A stretch of DNA of 22,807 nt from Firmicutes bacterium CAG:341 (GTDB taxonomy: Bacteria > Bacillota > Clostridia > Oscillospirales > Acutalibacteraceae), in assembly GCA_000434995.1 (NCBI GenBank), contig FR895323.1:33071-55877 (forward strand). Direction: 5' to 3'. The position numbers were made by a program, and so were the translations under genes. The notes under the pieces were generated by a model. That model was given only the letters and a program-made list of their open reading frames with translations. It had not been told where the DNA came from and did not search any database. Below are positions 9,573-16,672 of the stretch, one piece after another (positions within the stretch are counted from its first letter, which is position 1; each line of letters starts with the position of its first letter).

Positions 9573-11005
9573 TGCCAAACGATACATATAATTCACCTTT
9601 TAATGCACGCTATGCATCAAAAGAAATGCAGTATATTTATTCACCTGACTTTAAGTTTAAAACTTGGAGAAAGCTTTGGATTGCTCTTGCAGAAGCTGAA
9701 AAGGAACTCGGACTTGATATTACCCAAGAGCAGATTGATGAACTTAAAGCAAATGCAGATAATATCAATTATGATGTTGCAAAAGAGTATGAAAAGAAGT
9801 TTCGCCATGATGTAATGAGCCATGTTCACGCTTACGGTGAACAATGCCCAAAGGCTAAACCTATCATCCACCTTGGTGCAACAAGCTGCTATGTAGGTGA
9901 TAATACAGATGTTATCACTATGCGTGAAGCACTTTTGCTTATTAAGAAAAAGCTTGTTAACGCTATTGCGTCTGTTTCCAAATTTGCAGATGAGTATAAG
10001 GATATGCCTTGCCTCGGCTTTACACATTTTCAGCCGGCACAGCCTACTACCGTAGGTAAAAGAGCAACTCTTTGGCTTATGGATTTGGTAATGGATTATG
10101 AAGAAATTTGCCATGTAATTGATACTCTTATGCTCCTTGGCTCAAAGGGAACAACAGGTACACAGGCATCTTTCCTTGAACTTTTTGACGGCGACCACGA
10201 AAAGTGCAAAGAGCTTGACCGCATAATTGCTCAAAAAATGAATTTTAAGGCTTGCTTCCCTGTAAGCGGCCAAACATATGCAAGAAAACTTGATACAATT
10301 GTTTGCAATTGCCTTGGCCTTATTGCTCAATCTTGCTGCAAGTTTTCAAATGATTTAAGGCTTCTTCAAAATCTTAAAGAAATTGAAGAACCGTTTGAAA
10401 AGAACCAAATCGGATCATCTGCAATGGCATATAAACGCAATCCTATGAGAAGTGAAAGAATTGCGTCACTTTCACGCTATGTTATGATTGATGCGCTTAA
10501 TCCTGCTTGGACTGCATCTGCACAGTGGTTTGAAAGAACACTTGATGACTCGGCTAATAAGCGTGTTTCAGTTGCAGAAGCTTTTCTCGCCACTGACGGT
10601 ATTCTTGATTTATATATCAATGTAACATCGGGCCTTGTAGTTTATCCAAAGGTAATTGAATCAAGGCTTATGAGCGAGCTTCCGTTTATGGCAACCGAAA
10701 ATATTATGATGGATGCAGTTAAAAAAGGCGGCGACAGGCAGGAACTTCACGAAAAAATCCGCCAGCATTCAATGGCAGCCGGTGCGGTTGTTAAAGTTGA
10801 AGGCGGCAAGAATGACCTTGTTGACCGAATTGCCAATGACCCTGCATTTATGACTACTAAAGAAGAAATTTTAGCTATTTTAAAGCCTGCTAATTTTGTA
10901 GGCAGAGCGCCGCAGCAAACAGCAGATTTCTTAAACGAAGTTATTAAGCCTATTCTTGAAAAGGAAAAGGATTTGCTTGGCATAGATGTTGAAATAAATG
11001 TATAA
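9572..11005 (+). CDS. purB: Adenylosuccinate lyase
   Basis: Cleaves fumarate from SAICAR and from adenylosuccinate, so it uses the product of PurC and also acts in AMP synthesis. The 477-residue chain belongs to the fumarase/aspartase superfamily: GATSCYVGDNTD (102-113), THFQPAQPTT with catalytic-site His152, and the flexible signature loop GSSAMAYKRNPM (281-292) containing the catalytic Ser. It is longer than B. subtilis PurB (about 430 residues) and closer in length to the eukaryote-like form. The start overlaps the purC stop by 1 nt, indicating translational coupling. No ribosome binding site separate from purC coding sequence is needed. Confidence 0.97.
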   Translation: MPNDTYNSPFNARYASKEMQYIYSPDFKFKTWRKLWIALAEAEKELGLDITQEQIDELKANADNINYDVAKEYEKKFRHDVMSHVHAYGEQCPKAKPIIHLGATSCYVGDNTDVITMREALLLIKKKLVNAIASVSKFADEYKDMPCLGFTHFQPAQPTTVGKRATLWLMDLVMDYEEICHVIDTLMLLGSKGTTGTQASFLELFDGDHEKCKELDRIIAQKMNFKACFPVSGQTYARKLDTIVCNCLGLIAQSCCKFSNDLRLLQNLKEIEEPFEKNQIGSSAMAYKRNPMRSERIASLSRYVMIDALNPAWTASAQWFERTLDDSANKRVSVAEAFLATDGILDLYINVTSGLVVYPKVIESRLMSELPFMATENIMMDAVKKGGDRQELHEKIRQHSMAAGAVVKVEGGKNDLVDRIANDPAFMTTKEEILAILKPANFVGRAPQQTADFLNEVIKPILEKEKDLLGIDVEINV

Positions 11006-11027
11006 TCAGTAAATTAAGTGAGATAAA

Positions 11028-12515
11028 ATGAAAAAAGTATTTTTAAAATCAATTTCCGTTTTTCTTTGCATAGTGTGTATATTGGGTGCTGTGCCTCTGT
11101 GTGCTTCTGCCGCAGAGGTTTATGCTCCTGTTGTTTCAAAGGATTATGAGGGCTTAGATTATGTTGATTTAACTTGGAATGATACTTATCCGGTTGATAA
11201 TTATAATGTTTATTTAAGCTCTGACGGTTACAATTTTTCGTACTATAAAAGCGTATTTTCAAATTACACAAGTATTATGGATTTGCCAAAGGGCAGGTAT
11301 TTTGCTTATGTAACATCAAAAACTTCATCTGCCGGCGAATACGGTGAGCAGGAAAGTGCACCTTCAAATGTTGTCGATTTCATAATCGGTGACAGGTCAA
11401 TGCAATATATTTATACAGATTATGATGAAAATTCGGGTAATATCAATGTTTCCTGGAGCAGTTATTATAATCAAGGCGAAAGTGCAGATAAATATTCAGA
11501 CGGTTATATGGTTTTTATGAGCCAAAACGGGAGTGAATATAAATGCGTTGCCACCATATCGCCAAATGCTTTTAGCAGCGTGAATTCAAGATATTATGAA
11601 TATACCTATTCGTACTATACAGGCAAAGTTCCGTCAAAATACAGCTTTGCTGTTTGCAGCTTTGTATCCTGCGGCGGTGTAAATTATTATCAATTTGATG
11701 CCCAATATGCAGAAGATATAACAATATATTTAGGCGAATTAACTCTTACCACCAAAACAAAGAGTGAAAAATTAAAATGGAAAAAATATAACTGCTTTGA
11801 TTATTACGAAATTTATCAAAACGATAAGTGTGTAGCCATTGTTGCAGGTGATAAAAATTCATACACCGTTAAAGGTGTAAATAATTATAAAAATGATTAT
11901 AATTATTATATAAAGGCATATAAAAATTCAATTTGCGTGTCAGAATCTTATATTGCAACAAGCGATGTGGGTGAAGCTCGTTTTCGTGCGGCAAAAAAAT
12001 GCAAAAAGAAAAAGAACAAGGTTACCGTAGTAAATACCCGCACTAAAAAGAACAGAACTGCCTGGACTGTATATCTTTCAAATAAAGATAAGAAAACTCT
12101 TAAAAAATTTGCCAAAAAGCATTTCAAAAAGGGTTGGAGCGATATGCAAAAAGCGCAGTACACACTTGAATGGATAAACGAAAAGGTTGATTATGTAAAG
12201 GGTGCAAAATTTAACAAAATTGCAGGTCTTTCATATGTTGATGCAATATTTAATAAAAAAGCAGGCCAGTGCCTGCAATATAACGGTGCTTACGCTATGA
12301 TGCTCACATATCTCGGCTATGAAGCAAGAATTGTGCAGGGTTGGCGTGGCACACCTAAAAAGAAATGGAGCCACTATTGGTGCGAAATCAAAATCGACGG
12401 TAAATGGTATCTTATGGAAACCGGAAATTATAAGGACAGCGGAGATTGGAGTTATTTCTGCGCCACTTACAGAAATGCCGGTGGATATATGCTAAACGGT
12501 AAAGTGGCTAAATAG
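11028..12515 (+). CDS. Secreted protein with fibronectin III-like repeats and transglutaminase-like domain
   Basis: 495 residues. A signal peptide (MKK, hydrophobic 9-25, likely cleavage after CASAA, 25-29) indicates export. Residues about 30-310 are Tyr/Asn/Ser-rich and look like two or three fibronectin type III-like beta domains (for example VDLTWNDTYPVDNYNVYLS and the SEKLKWKKYNCFDYYEIYQ segment). A very basic linker (322-345) follows. Residues about 365-470 resemble a transglutaminase-like cysteine protease fold: Cys415 in AGQCLQYNGAYAMMLTYLG, His449 in WSHYWCEI and Glu464 in GKWYLMETG, where the triad's third residue is usually Asp. I cannot name a substrate; cell-wall or cell-surface proteolysis or crosslinking is inference. 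It starts 22 bp after purB with a weak ribosome binding site (AAGTGAGAT), so it may be the last gene of that unit. Confidence 0.8.
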   Translation: MKKVFLKSISVFLCIVCILGAVPLCASAAEVYAPVVSKDYEGLDYVDLTWNDTYPVDNYNVYLSSDGYNFSYYKSVFSNYTSIMDLPKGRYFAYVTSKTSSAGEYGEQESAPSNVVDFIIGDRSMQYIYTDYDENSGNINVSWSSYYNQGESADKYSDGYMVFMSQNGSEYKCVATISPNAFSSVNSRYYEYTYSYYTGKVPSKYSFAVCSFVSCGGVNYYQFDAQYAEDITIYLGELTLTTKTKSEKLKWKKYNCFDYYEIYQNDKCVAIVAGDKNSYTVKGVNNYKNDYNYYIKAYKNSICVSESYIATSDVGEARFRAAKKCKKKKNKVTVVNTRTKKNRTAWTVYLSNKDKKTLKKFAKKHFKKGWSDMQKAQYTLEWINEKVDYVKGAKFNKIAGLSYVDAIFNKKAGQCLQYNGAYAMMLTYLGYEARIVQGWRGTPKKKWSHYWCEIKIDGKWYLMETGNYKDSGDWSYFCATYRNAGGYMLNGKVAK

Positions 12516-12518
12516 CGG

Positions 12519-12570
12519 AAATTAAGTGAAAATAATCTTTGATTTTGATTATTTTCACTTAATTTTTACT
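12519..12570 (+). terminator. Perfect 19-bp hairpin after the secreted-protein gene
   Basis: Two perfect arms (12519-12537 and 12547-12565; core ATTAAGTGAAAATAATC and its complement) around a 9-nt loop TTTGATTTT. The right arm ends in a T-run. The stem is AT-rich but long. It starts 4 nt after the stop codon and probably ends the ANTAR-to-secreted-protein unit. Confidence 0.65.
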
Positions 12571-12640
12571 AATTTTTGATGAAAAACAATTAGCTATTTA
12601 TACAAGTATACAAAAATTATAATTAAACTCACAAAAAGTA

Positions 12641-12668
12641 TTGACTAATAGTATTAAAGTGATATACT
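12641..12668 (+). promoter_or_regulatory. Probable sigma-A promoter of the two-TM/YhgE pair
   Basis: TTGACT (12641-12646), a 16-bp spacer and TATACT (12663-12668), about 31 bp before the ATG at 12699. An imperfect inverted repeat lies across it (separate entry), suggesting regulated expression. Confidence 0.6.
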
Positions 12669-12674
12669 AATCGT
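12644..12674. promoter_or_regulatory. Candidate operator: inverted repeat overlapping the promoter
   Basis: TAGTAT (12649-12654) and ATACTA (12664-12669) form a 6-bp inverted repeat with a 9-bp spacer. Flanking bases extend the symmetry to 9 of 11 positions per arm. The right arm covers the -10 box and the left arm abuts the -35, the arrangement expected of a repressor site. No regulator gene is adjacent. Confidence 0.35.
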
Positions 12675-12698
12675 AATAATTCAGAAAGGGAAGTATGT

Positions 12699-13202
12699 AT
12701 GGACGAATTGCAGCAAAAAGAAGAATATCTTTTTGAAGAAAATGAAGAAAATATAGTAATTAAATATAAACTTCTCCGCTCGCTCATTATTAAACATTAT
12801 CATCGCGGTTGCAAATATCTTGAAATTACAAAAATTGTTTGTGCAATATTTTTCTTAATTTTTACTGCGGTTGGGATTATTGTGTGTTCAAACGGCGGGA
12901 GCAAAGCATTTTGGCTTATTATGTGGATAATCATTATATTTGTTCTCGTAAATATCTTTTTGATAACGGATTATTGCAAATATCTTGTTAAGTCTAAAGT
13001 TATTCCTTATCTTGAAGATGATAACCAAATAGAATTCGGCGAATATTCGATTTTTGCCGAAGATAAAAATGAAGCCGAAGATGATGAAGATGATGAATAC
13101 GAGGAAGAGCTGAGGCAAAAGAAATTTGAAAAGAAGCAAATGAGAGAACAAAAGAAAAAAGACAAAAAACAGAGCAAGAAAGACGGGAGGGCGAAGAAAT
13201 GA
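12699..13202 (+). CDS. Small two-TM protein with charged C-terminal tail
   Basis: 167 residues, family not recognised. It has an acidic N-terminus (1-18), a basic segment, then two membrane helices (about 43-63 and 69-90). A cytoplasmic-looking tail has an acidic block EDDEDDEYEEE (127-137) followed by a Lys-rich block (139-167). With a short loop between the helices, both ends are expected on the same side, probably cytoplasmic. AAAGGGAAG precedes ATG 12699. Its stop overlaps the start of the YhgE gene by 4 nt (ATGA), so the two are very likely translated together and may work together. The gene's 3' end provides the GGAGG for yhgE. I cannot assign a function. Confidence 0.8.
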   Translation: MDELQQKEEYLFEENEENIVIKYKLLRSLIIKHYHRGCKYLEITKIVCAIFFLIFTAVGIIVCSNGGSKAFWLIMWIIIIFVLVNIFLITDYCKYLVKSKVIPYLEDDNQIEFGEYSIFAEDKNEAEDDEDDEYEEELRQKKFEKKQMREQKKKDKKQSKKDGRAKK

Positions 13203-15337
13203 AAAATATTTTAAAAATTTATAAGCGCGATTTAAAGAAAATATTTACCAACTCAATGGCAATTATACTTGCTGTCGGCATTGCGGTTTTGCCTTCTCTT
13301 TATGCTTGGTTTAATATATATGCCAACTGGGACCCATACGGCCCTGCAAGCACCGGAAATATGAAAGTTGCCGTTGTTATAAATGATGAGGGCTATGAAT
13401 ATAAGGGTGTTGAAATAAATGTCGGCGACCAAATTAAAAGTAATTTAAAGGGCAATAATGTTATTGACTGGCAATTTGTTTCAAAAGAGAGAGCAATGAA
13501 CGGAATTAAAGCCGGTGATTATTATGCCGGAATTGAAATTCCAAAAGGTTTCAGTAAGTCGCTTACAAGTATTATGACTAAAAACTTTAAGCAACCTAAA
13601 ATAACTTATTACGCAAATGAAAAGAAAAATGCCATTGCCACAAAGATTACGGATAAAGTAGTTCAAACAGTGCAAACGGAAGTTAATGAATCGTTTGTAA
13701 CAACTGTTGTTAACCTTGTAAATAAACTTCTCGGCACAGTTATTGAAGAGGGTAAGAAAGACGGAACAAATATATTCCAAAATCTTCAAAATCAGATTGA
13801 TTCTGCAAAATCTGCCGTTAAATCCATTGAAAAAACAATTGATGGTTTTGAAGGTGTTATGGAAGTTGCGCAAGACCTTAATAAAACATTGAGCAAAACA
13901 GATTTAAGTTCTGTTTTGGGGGATACACAAAATGTTGTTAATAACACACAGGACGCAATCAAAGTTGCCGAAAGCAGTGTTGATGTTGTAACTTCTTCGG
14001 TAGGTGATGTGCTGACATCAAGCAGTAAAAAGCTTGAAAATTCAGCAAATAATCTTAAAAAAATAAATAATGTAACAACTGAAAAATCACAGGCTGAAAT
14101 AAAGTCGGTTTTGGCTGAATGTGTTCAGGCAAGAAAAGAGCTTCAGGCAATAGTGCCTACACTTGAAAATGTAAACAATAGCTTACCGAAGCCTTTAAGT
14201 GCGGTGAAAGCACTTGTAAAAATACTCAAAACTGCAGATTCAAGGCTTGGCGGCGTTGAAAATGAGCTTAATAAAATGCTTCAGGGTGATACATCAAAAA
14301 AAGTCAACGATGTGGCAAATAAGCTCAGCGAAGTTTCAAAAACACTTGATTCAAGCCTATCAACATATGAAAGCGATATAAAACCTTCGCTTGATAATAC
14401 GATTGACAGCTTGCTTGATGTACTTTTTGATGTATCAAATCTTCTTACTACAATTGAAAATCAATCACCGCAGTTAAATGCTCTTGTAAAATCACTTAAC
14501 GGTTCAATTTCCGCCGGTGACGACCTTTTAACTTCACTTCACGCTTTAATCAGCAATTGCGCAACACAGCTTGATAATCTTTCTAAAAAGCTTAACGGTT
14601 TGAGTGACAGTGAGCTTGTAAATGCACTTGTTAATTTGAGTGAAGGAAATTCAGACGAACTCGGCAAATTTATAGCTTGCCCGGTAACCGTAAATACCGA
14701 AAAGGTTTATGGGCTTGATAATTACGGTTCGGCAATGGCTCCGTTTTACAGCACACTTGCTTTGTGGGTTGGTGCTATCATTCTTGTGGCACTTATAAAG
14801 CCGAAAGTATCGAATAAAAAGGAAATCGGAAAAATAAAGCCGCGTGAAGAATATTTTGGCAGGTCGCTGATTTTCCTTACAATATCACTCATTCAGGGGC
14901 TTATAATTTGCCTTGGTGACCTCTACTTCCTTAAGATACAGTGTTACCACCCGTTAAAGTTTATTTTCGCAGGCCTTTGCGCTTCGTTTGTATTTACATT
15001 CTTTATTTACTCGCTCGTGGCAGCGTGGGGCGATATCGGCAAGGCTGTTGCGGTAATTATGCTTGTTGTTCAGCTTGGCGGCTGCGGCGGTACATTCCCG
15101 ATTGATGTAACACCTGCTTTCTTCAGAGCAATAAATCCTTATTTGCCATATACATTTGTTATTGATGCATTTAGGGAATGTGTATGCGGCACTTACGGTA
15201 ATAATTATTGGATTTGCCTTGCAAAACTCTTTGTATATTTCTTCATCGGTTTGTTTATAGGCACATTGTTCAGATATATGTTCCGCAAGCCAATGCGCTT
15301 CTTTGAAAAGAAGATAGAAGAAACCGGATTATTCTGA
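13199..15337 (+). CDS. YhgE/Pip domain-containing membrane protein
   Basis: 712 residues. One N-terminal membrane helix (about 18-38), a long extracytoplasmic segment (about 45-510) rich in Asn, Ser, Leu, Lys and Val that looks largely coiled-coil, then five membrane helices (about 516-533, 553-573, 586-607, 613-629, 671-692). The segment YAWFNIYANWDPYG after helix 1 and GTFPIDVTPAFFRAINPYLP (631-650) before the last helix are hallmarks of the YhgE/Pip (phage infection protein) family, which shares its membrane fold with ABC-2 permeases. Relatives include Lactococcus Pip and the type VII secretion component EsaA, but no EssC ATPase or WXG100 gene is seen here, so a secretion role is not supported. 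GGAGG lies about 9 nt before the start and overlaps the upstream gene. Confidence 0.9.
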   Translation: MKNILKIYKRDLKKIFTNSMAIILAVGIAVLPSLYAWFNIYANWDPYGPASTGNMKVAVVINDEGYEYKGVEINVGDQIKSNLKGNNVIDWQFVSKERAMNGIKAGDYYAGIEIPKGFSKSLTSIMTKNFKQPKITYYANEKKNAIATKITDKVVQTVQTEVNESFVTTVVNLVNKLLGTVIEEGKKDGTNIFQNLQNQIDSAKSAVKSIEKTIDGFEGVMEVAQDLNKTLSKTDLSSVLGDTQNVVNNTQDAIKVAESSVDVVTSSVGDVLTSSSKKLENSANNLKKINNVTTEKSQAEIKSVLAECVQARKELQAIVPTLENVNNSLPKPLSAVKALVKILKTADSRLGGVENELNKMLQGDTSKKVNDVANKLSEVSKTLDSSLSTYESDIKPSLDNTIDSLLDVLFDVSNLLTTIENQSPQLNALVKSLNGSISAGDDLLTSLHALISNCATQLDNLSKKLNGLSDSELVNALVNLSEGNSDELGKFIACPVTVNTEKVYGLDNYGSAMAPFYSTLALWVGAIILVALIKPKVSNKKEIGKIKPREEYFGRSLIFLTISLIQGLIICLGDLYFLKIQCYHPLKFIFAGLCASFVFTFFIYSLVAAWGDIGKAVAVIMLVVQLGGCGGTFPIDVTPAFFRAINPYLPYTFVIDAFRECVCGTYGNNYWICLAKLFVYFFIGLFIGTLFRYMFRKPMRFFEKKIEETGLF

Positions 15338-15348
15338 TAATATAAAAT

Positions 15349-15385
15349 AAAACACCGAAGATGTGAAAATCTTCGGTGTTTTTTA
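15349..15385. terminator. Bidirectional intrinsic terminator between yhgE-like gene and thiT
   Basis: AACACCGAAGAT (15351-15362) and ATCTTCGGTGTT (15369-15380) pair over 12 bp with loop GTGAAA. A T-run follows on the plus strand, and A's precede the left arm, giving a T-run on the minus strand. It serves two converging genes, ending 11 nt after one and 17 nt after the other. Confidence 0.9.
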
Positions 15386-15401
15386 TTGCTTTTTGCAAAA
15401 A

Positions 15402-15998
15402 TTATTCAGCTTTTTTAGTCTTTCTTAAATTTTCTTTTGAAAAATCAAGAACAAGGCTTAAAACAACAACAGCAAGAACTGAAAGTGCAGCTTCAACTGC
15501 CATGTATGAGCCGTTGTATGAAGCGCTGTAACCCCAAACAGATTTCCAGCCGTCTGCATATTCGCCCCAAATAGTTACACCTGATACAAAGTGACAGATA
15601 AAACGAAGAAGTGAGCCGAAGAATGCGCCGAGTGCAAGAGCAACAGTCTGATTTTTAACTGCTTTTTTGAACATTGCACCGCCAAGGCCGAGTGACATAA
15701 ATGCAAGCACATAGTCTGCAAGAATGAGAATGAGGTAAGCCACAAAGCCTTTTACATAGGCAAAGTTGCCAAGACCTTGAAGAAGCATTTGAAGTATACC
15801 GTAAATAATACCGGTTGAAATGCCCCATTTTGCCCCATAGCGATAGCCGATAATTATAATCGGTACTTGGCTGAAAAGTGTGATTGAACCACCCATAGGT
15901 AATTTGAAAATAGTTACATATGAAAGGGCAGTCGCAAGAGCAAGCATAATAGCTGTTTCACAAAGCTTTCTTGTTTTATTGATTGATGAGTTTGCCAT
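15402..15998 (-). CDS. thiT: Energy-coupling factor thiamine transporter S component ThiT
   Basis: Substrate-binding membrane subunit for thiamine uptake; works with the shared ECF module (EcfA/A'/T), whose genes are not in this window. 198 residues, about six membrane helices, with SYVTIFKLPMGGSITLFSQV (26-45), the pattern of the ThiT/YuaJ family, and a C-terminal segment RFICHFVSGVTIWGEY (132-147) whose His136 and Trp144 are thiamine-site positions in the family. I chose ATG 15998: AAAGGAG lies about 8 nt upstream, and the in-frame ATG at 16016 would place that ribosome binding site inside the gene. A TPP riboswitch and terminator directly upstream confirm the substrate and the regulation. 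Confidence 0.94.
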   Translation of the reverse strand: MANSSINKTRKLCETAIMLALATALSYVTIFKLPMGGSITLFSQVPIIIIGYRYGAKWGISTGIIYGILQMLLQGLGNFAYVKGFVAYLILILADYVLAFMSLGLGGAMFKKAVKNQTVALALGAFFGSLLRFICHFVSGVTIWGEYADGWKSVWGYSASYNGSYMAVEAALSVLAVVVLSLVLDFSKENLRKTKKAE

Positions 15999-16031
15999 TA
16001 TTATATCTCCTTTCATCTTATTTTAATAAGC

Positions 16032-16066
16032 CAAAAGAAAAAGCACCTGCAATATATACAGGTGCT
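16032..16066 (-). terminator. Riboswitch-controlled intrinsic terminator in the thiT leader
   Basis: On the minus strand, AGCACCTG (16066-16059) pairs with CAGGTGCT (16049-16042) over 8 bp with a 9-nt loop, followed by a T-rich stretch to 16032. It lies between the aptamer and the thiT ribosome binding site. Its upstream arm AGCACC can alternatively pair with GGTGCT in the aptamer's 5' strand (16153-16148). Confidence 0.85.
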
Positions 16067-16086
16067 ATCGGTTATAAAATCTTCGT

Positions 16087-16158
16087 CTTCCTACGCTTGC
16101 ATTACCAAACAGGTTAGAAGGGTATAATCTCAGCCTTGAATAATCAAAGCACCCCTGA
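16087..16158 (-). ncRNA. TPP riboswitch (THI element) controlling thiT
   Basis: Read on the minus strand, the conserved THI-box elements occur in order: AGGGGTGC (16158-16151), GGCTGAGA ending at 16128, ACCC (16123-16120), ACCTG (16114-16110), GGTAATGC (16106-16099) and AGCGTAGGAA (16097-16088). These are the pyrimidine-sensor and pyrophosphate-sensor cores of the thiamine pyrophosphate aptamer. With the downstream terminator, TPP binding is expected to switch off thiT. This is a direct motif match; the off-switch direction follows from the terminator arrangement. Confidence 0.96.
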
Positions 16159-16175
16159 CTTATTAAGTTAGATAG

Positions 16176-16204
16176 ATTATATAACTATTTTGTTAAATTG
16201 TCAA
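16176..16204 (-). promoter_or_regulatory. Consensus sigma-A promoter of the TPP riboswitch-thiT transcript
   Basis: On the minus strand, TTGACA (16204-16199), a 17-bp spacer and TATAAT (16181-16176): a perfect match to the sigma-A consensus. It starts about 10 nt before the aptamer. The -35 and spacer lie inside the last codons of tadA. Confidence 0.9.
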
Positions 16205-16670
16205 TCTCTTTGTTTTCAGCGCGCTTTTGCCGGAGCTTTAAAAAGAAATTACTTAAAAGTGAGGCACATTCTTCTTCTAATATACCACCTGTGATTTCCG
16301 GTTTGTGATTATATGCAAGTGAGTTGAAATTAACCACCGAGCCGAAAGAGCCTGCTTTTAAATCACTAGCCCCGTAAACCACACGCTTAATTCGTGAATT
16401 TATTATTGCGCCTGCGCACATAGGGCAGGGTTCAAGCGTTACATAAAGTTCGCATTGCCACAGCCGCCACCCGCCGAGTTTTTGGCAGGCATTGTTTATA
16501 GCTTCGATTTCTGCGTGATAAAGCGCGTTTTTGCCAAGTTCACGGCGATTGCGCCCTGTGGCTATAATTTCACCGTTTTTAGTTATAACTGCACCTACGG
16601 GTACTTCGCCCTCGTCACCGCTTATTTTAGCAAGTTCAATTGCTTTTCTCATTATTTCTTCGTCAGTCAT
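16185..16670 (-). CDS. tadA: tRNA-specific adenosine deaminase
   Basis: Deaminates adenosine-34 of tRNA-Arg(ACG) to inosine, allowing wobble decoding. The 161-residue CDA-fold protein has the zinc and catalytic motifs HAE (52-54, with zinc ligand His52 and proton shuttle Glu54) and PCPMC (81-85, zinc ligands Cys82 and Cys85), plus the N-terminal GEVPVGAVI typical of TadA. ATG 16670 has ATAGGA about 5 nt upstream and lies 2 bp after the CPBP gene, so the two are probably co-transcribed. The last codons contain the thiT promoter, so mutations here could affect both. Confidence 0.95.
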   Translation of the reverse strand: MTDEEIMRKAIELAKISGDEGEVPVGAVITKNGEIIATGRNRRELGKNALYHAEIEAINNACQKLGGWRLWQCELYVTLEPCPMCAGAIINSRIKRVVYGASDLKAGSFGSVVNFNSLAYNHKPEITGGILEEECASLLSNFFLKLRQKRAENKEIDNLTK

Positions 16671-16672
16671 AT

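Noticed and set aside
9641..10114. 157-codon open frame on the minus strand inside purB
   Set aside because: It lies fully antisense to a confidently identified enzyme, has no ribosome binding site, and its Cys/Ile/Phe-rich composition is typical of the complement of an AT-rich gene.
13481..13873. 130-codon open frame on the minus strand inside the YhgE gene
   Set aside because: Antisense shadow rich in Asn, Phe, Cys and Ile, with no start signals.
12699..15337. Type VII secretion locus (YhgE is related to EsaA)
   Set aside because: No EssC-type FtsK ATPase, WXG100 protein, EssB or LXG toxin is present in the window.
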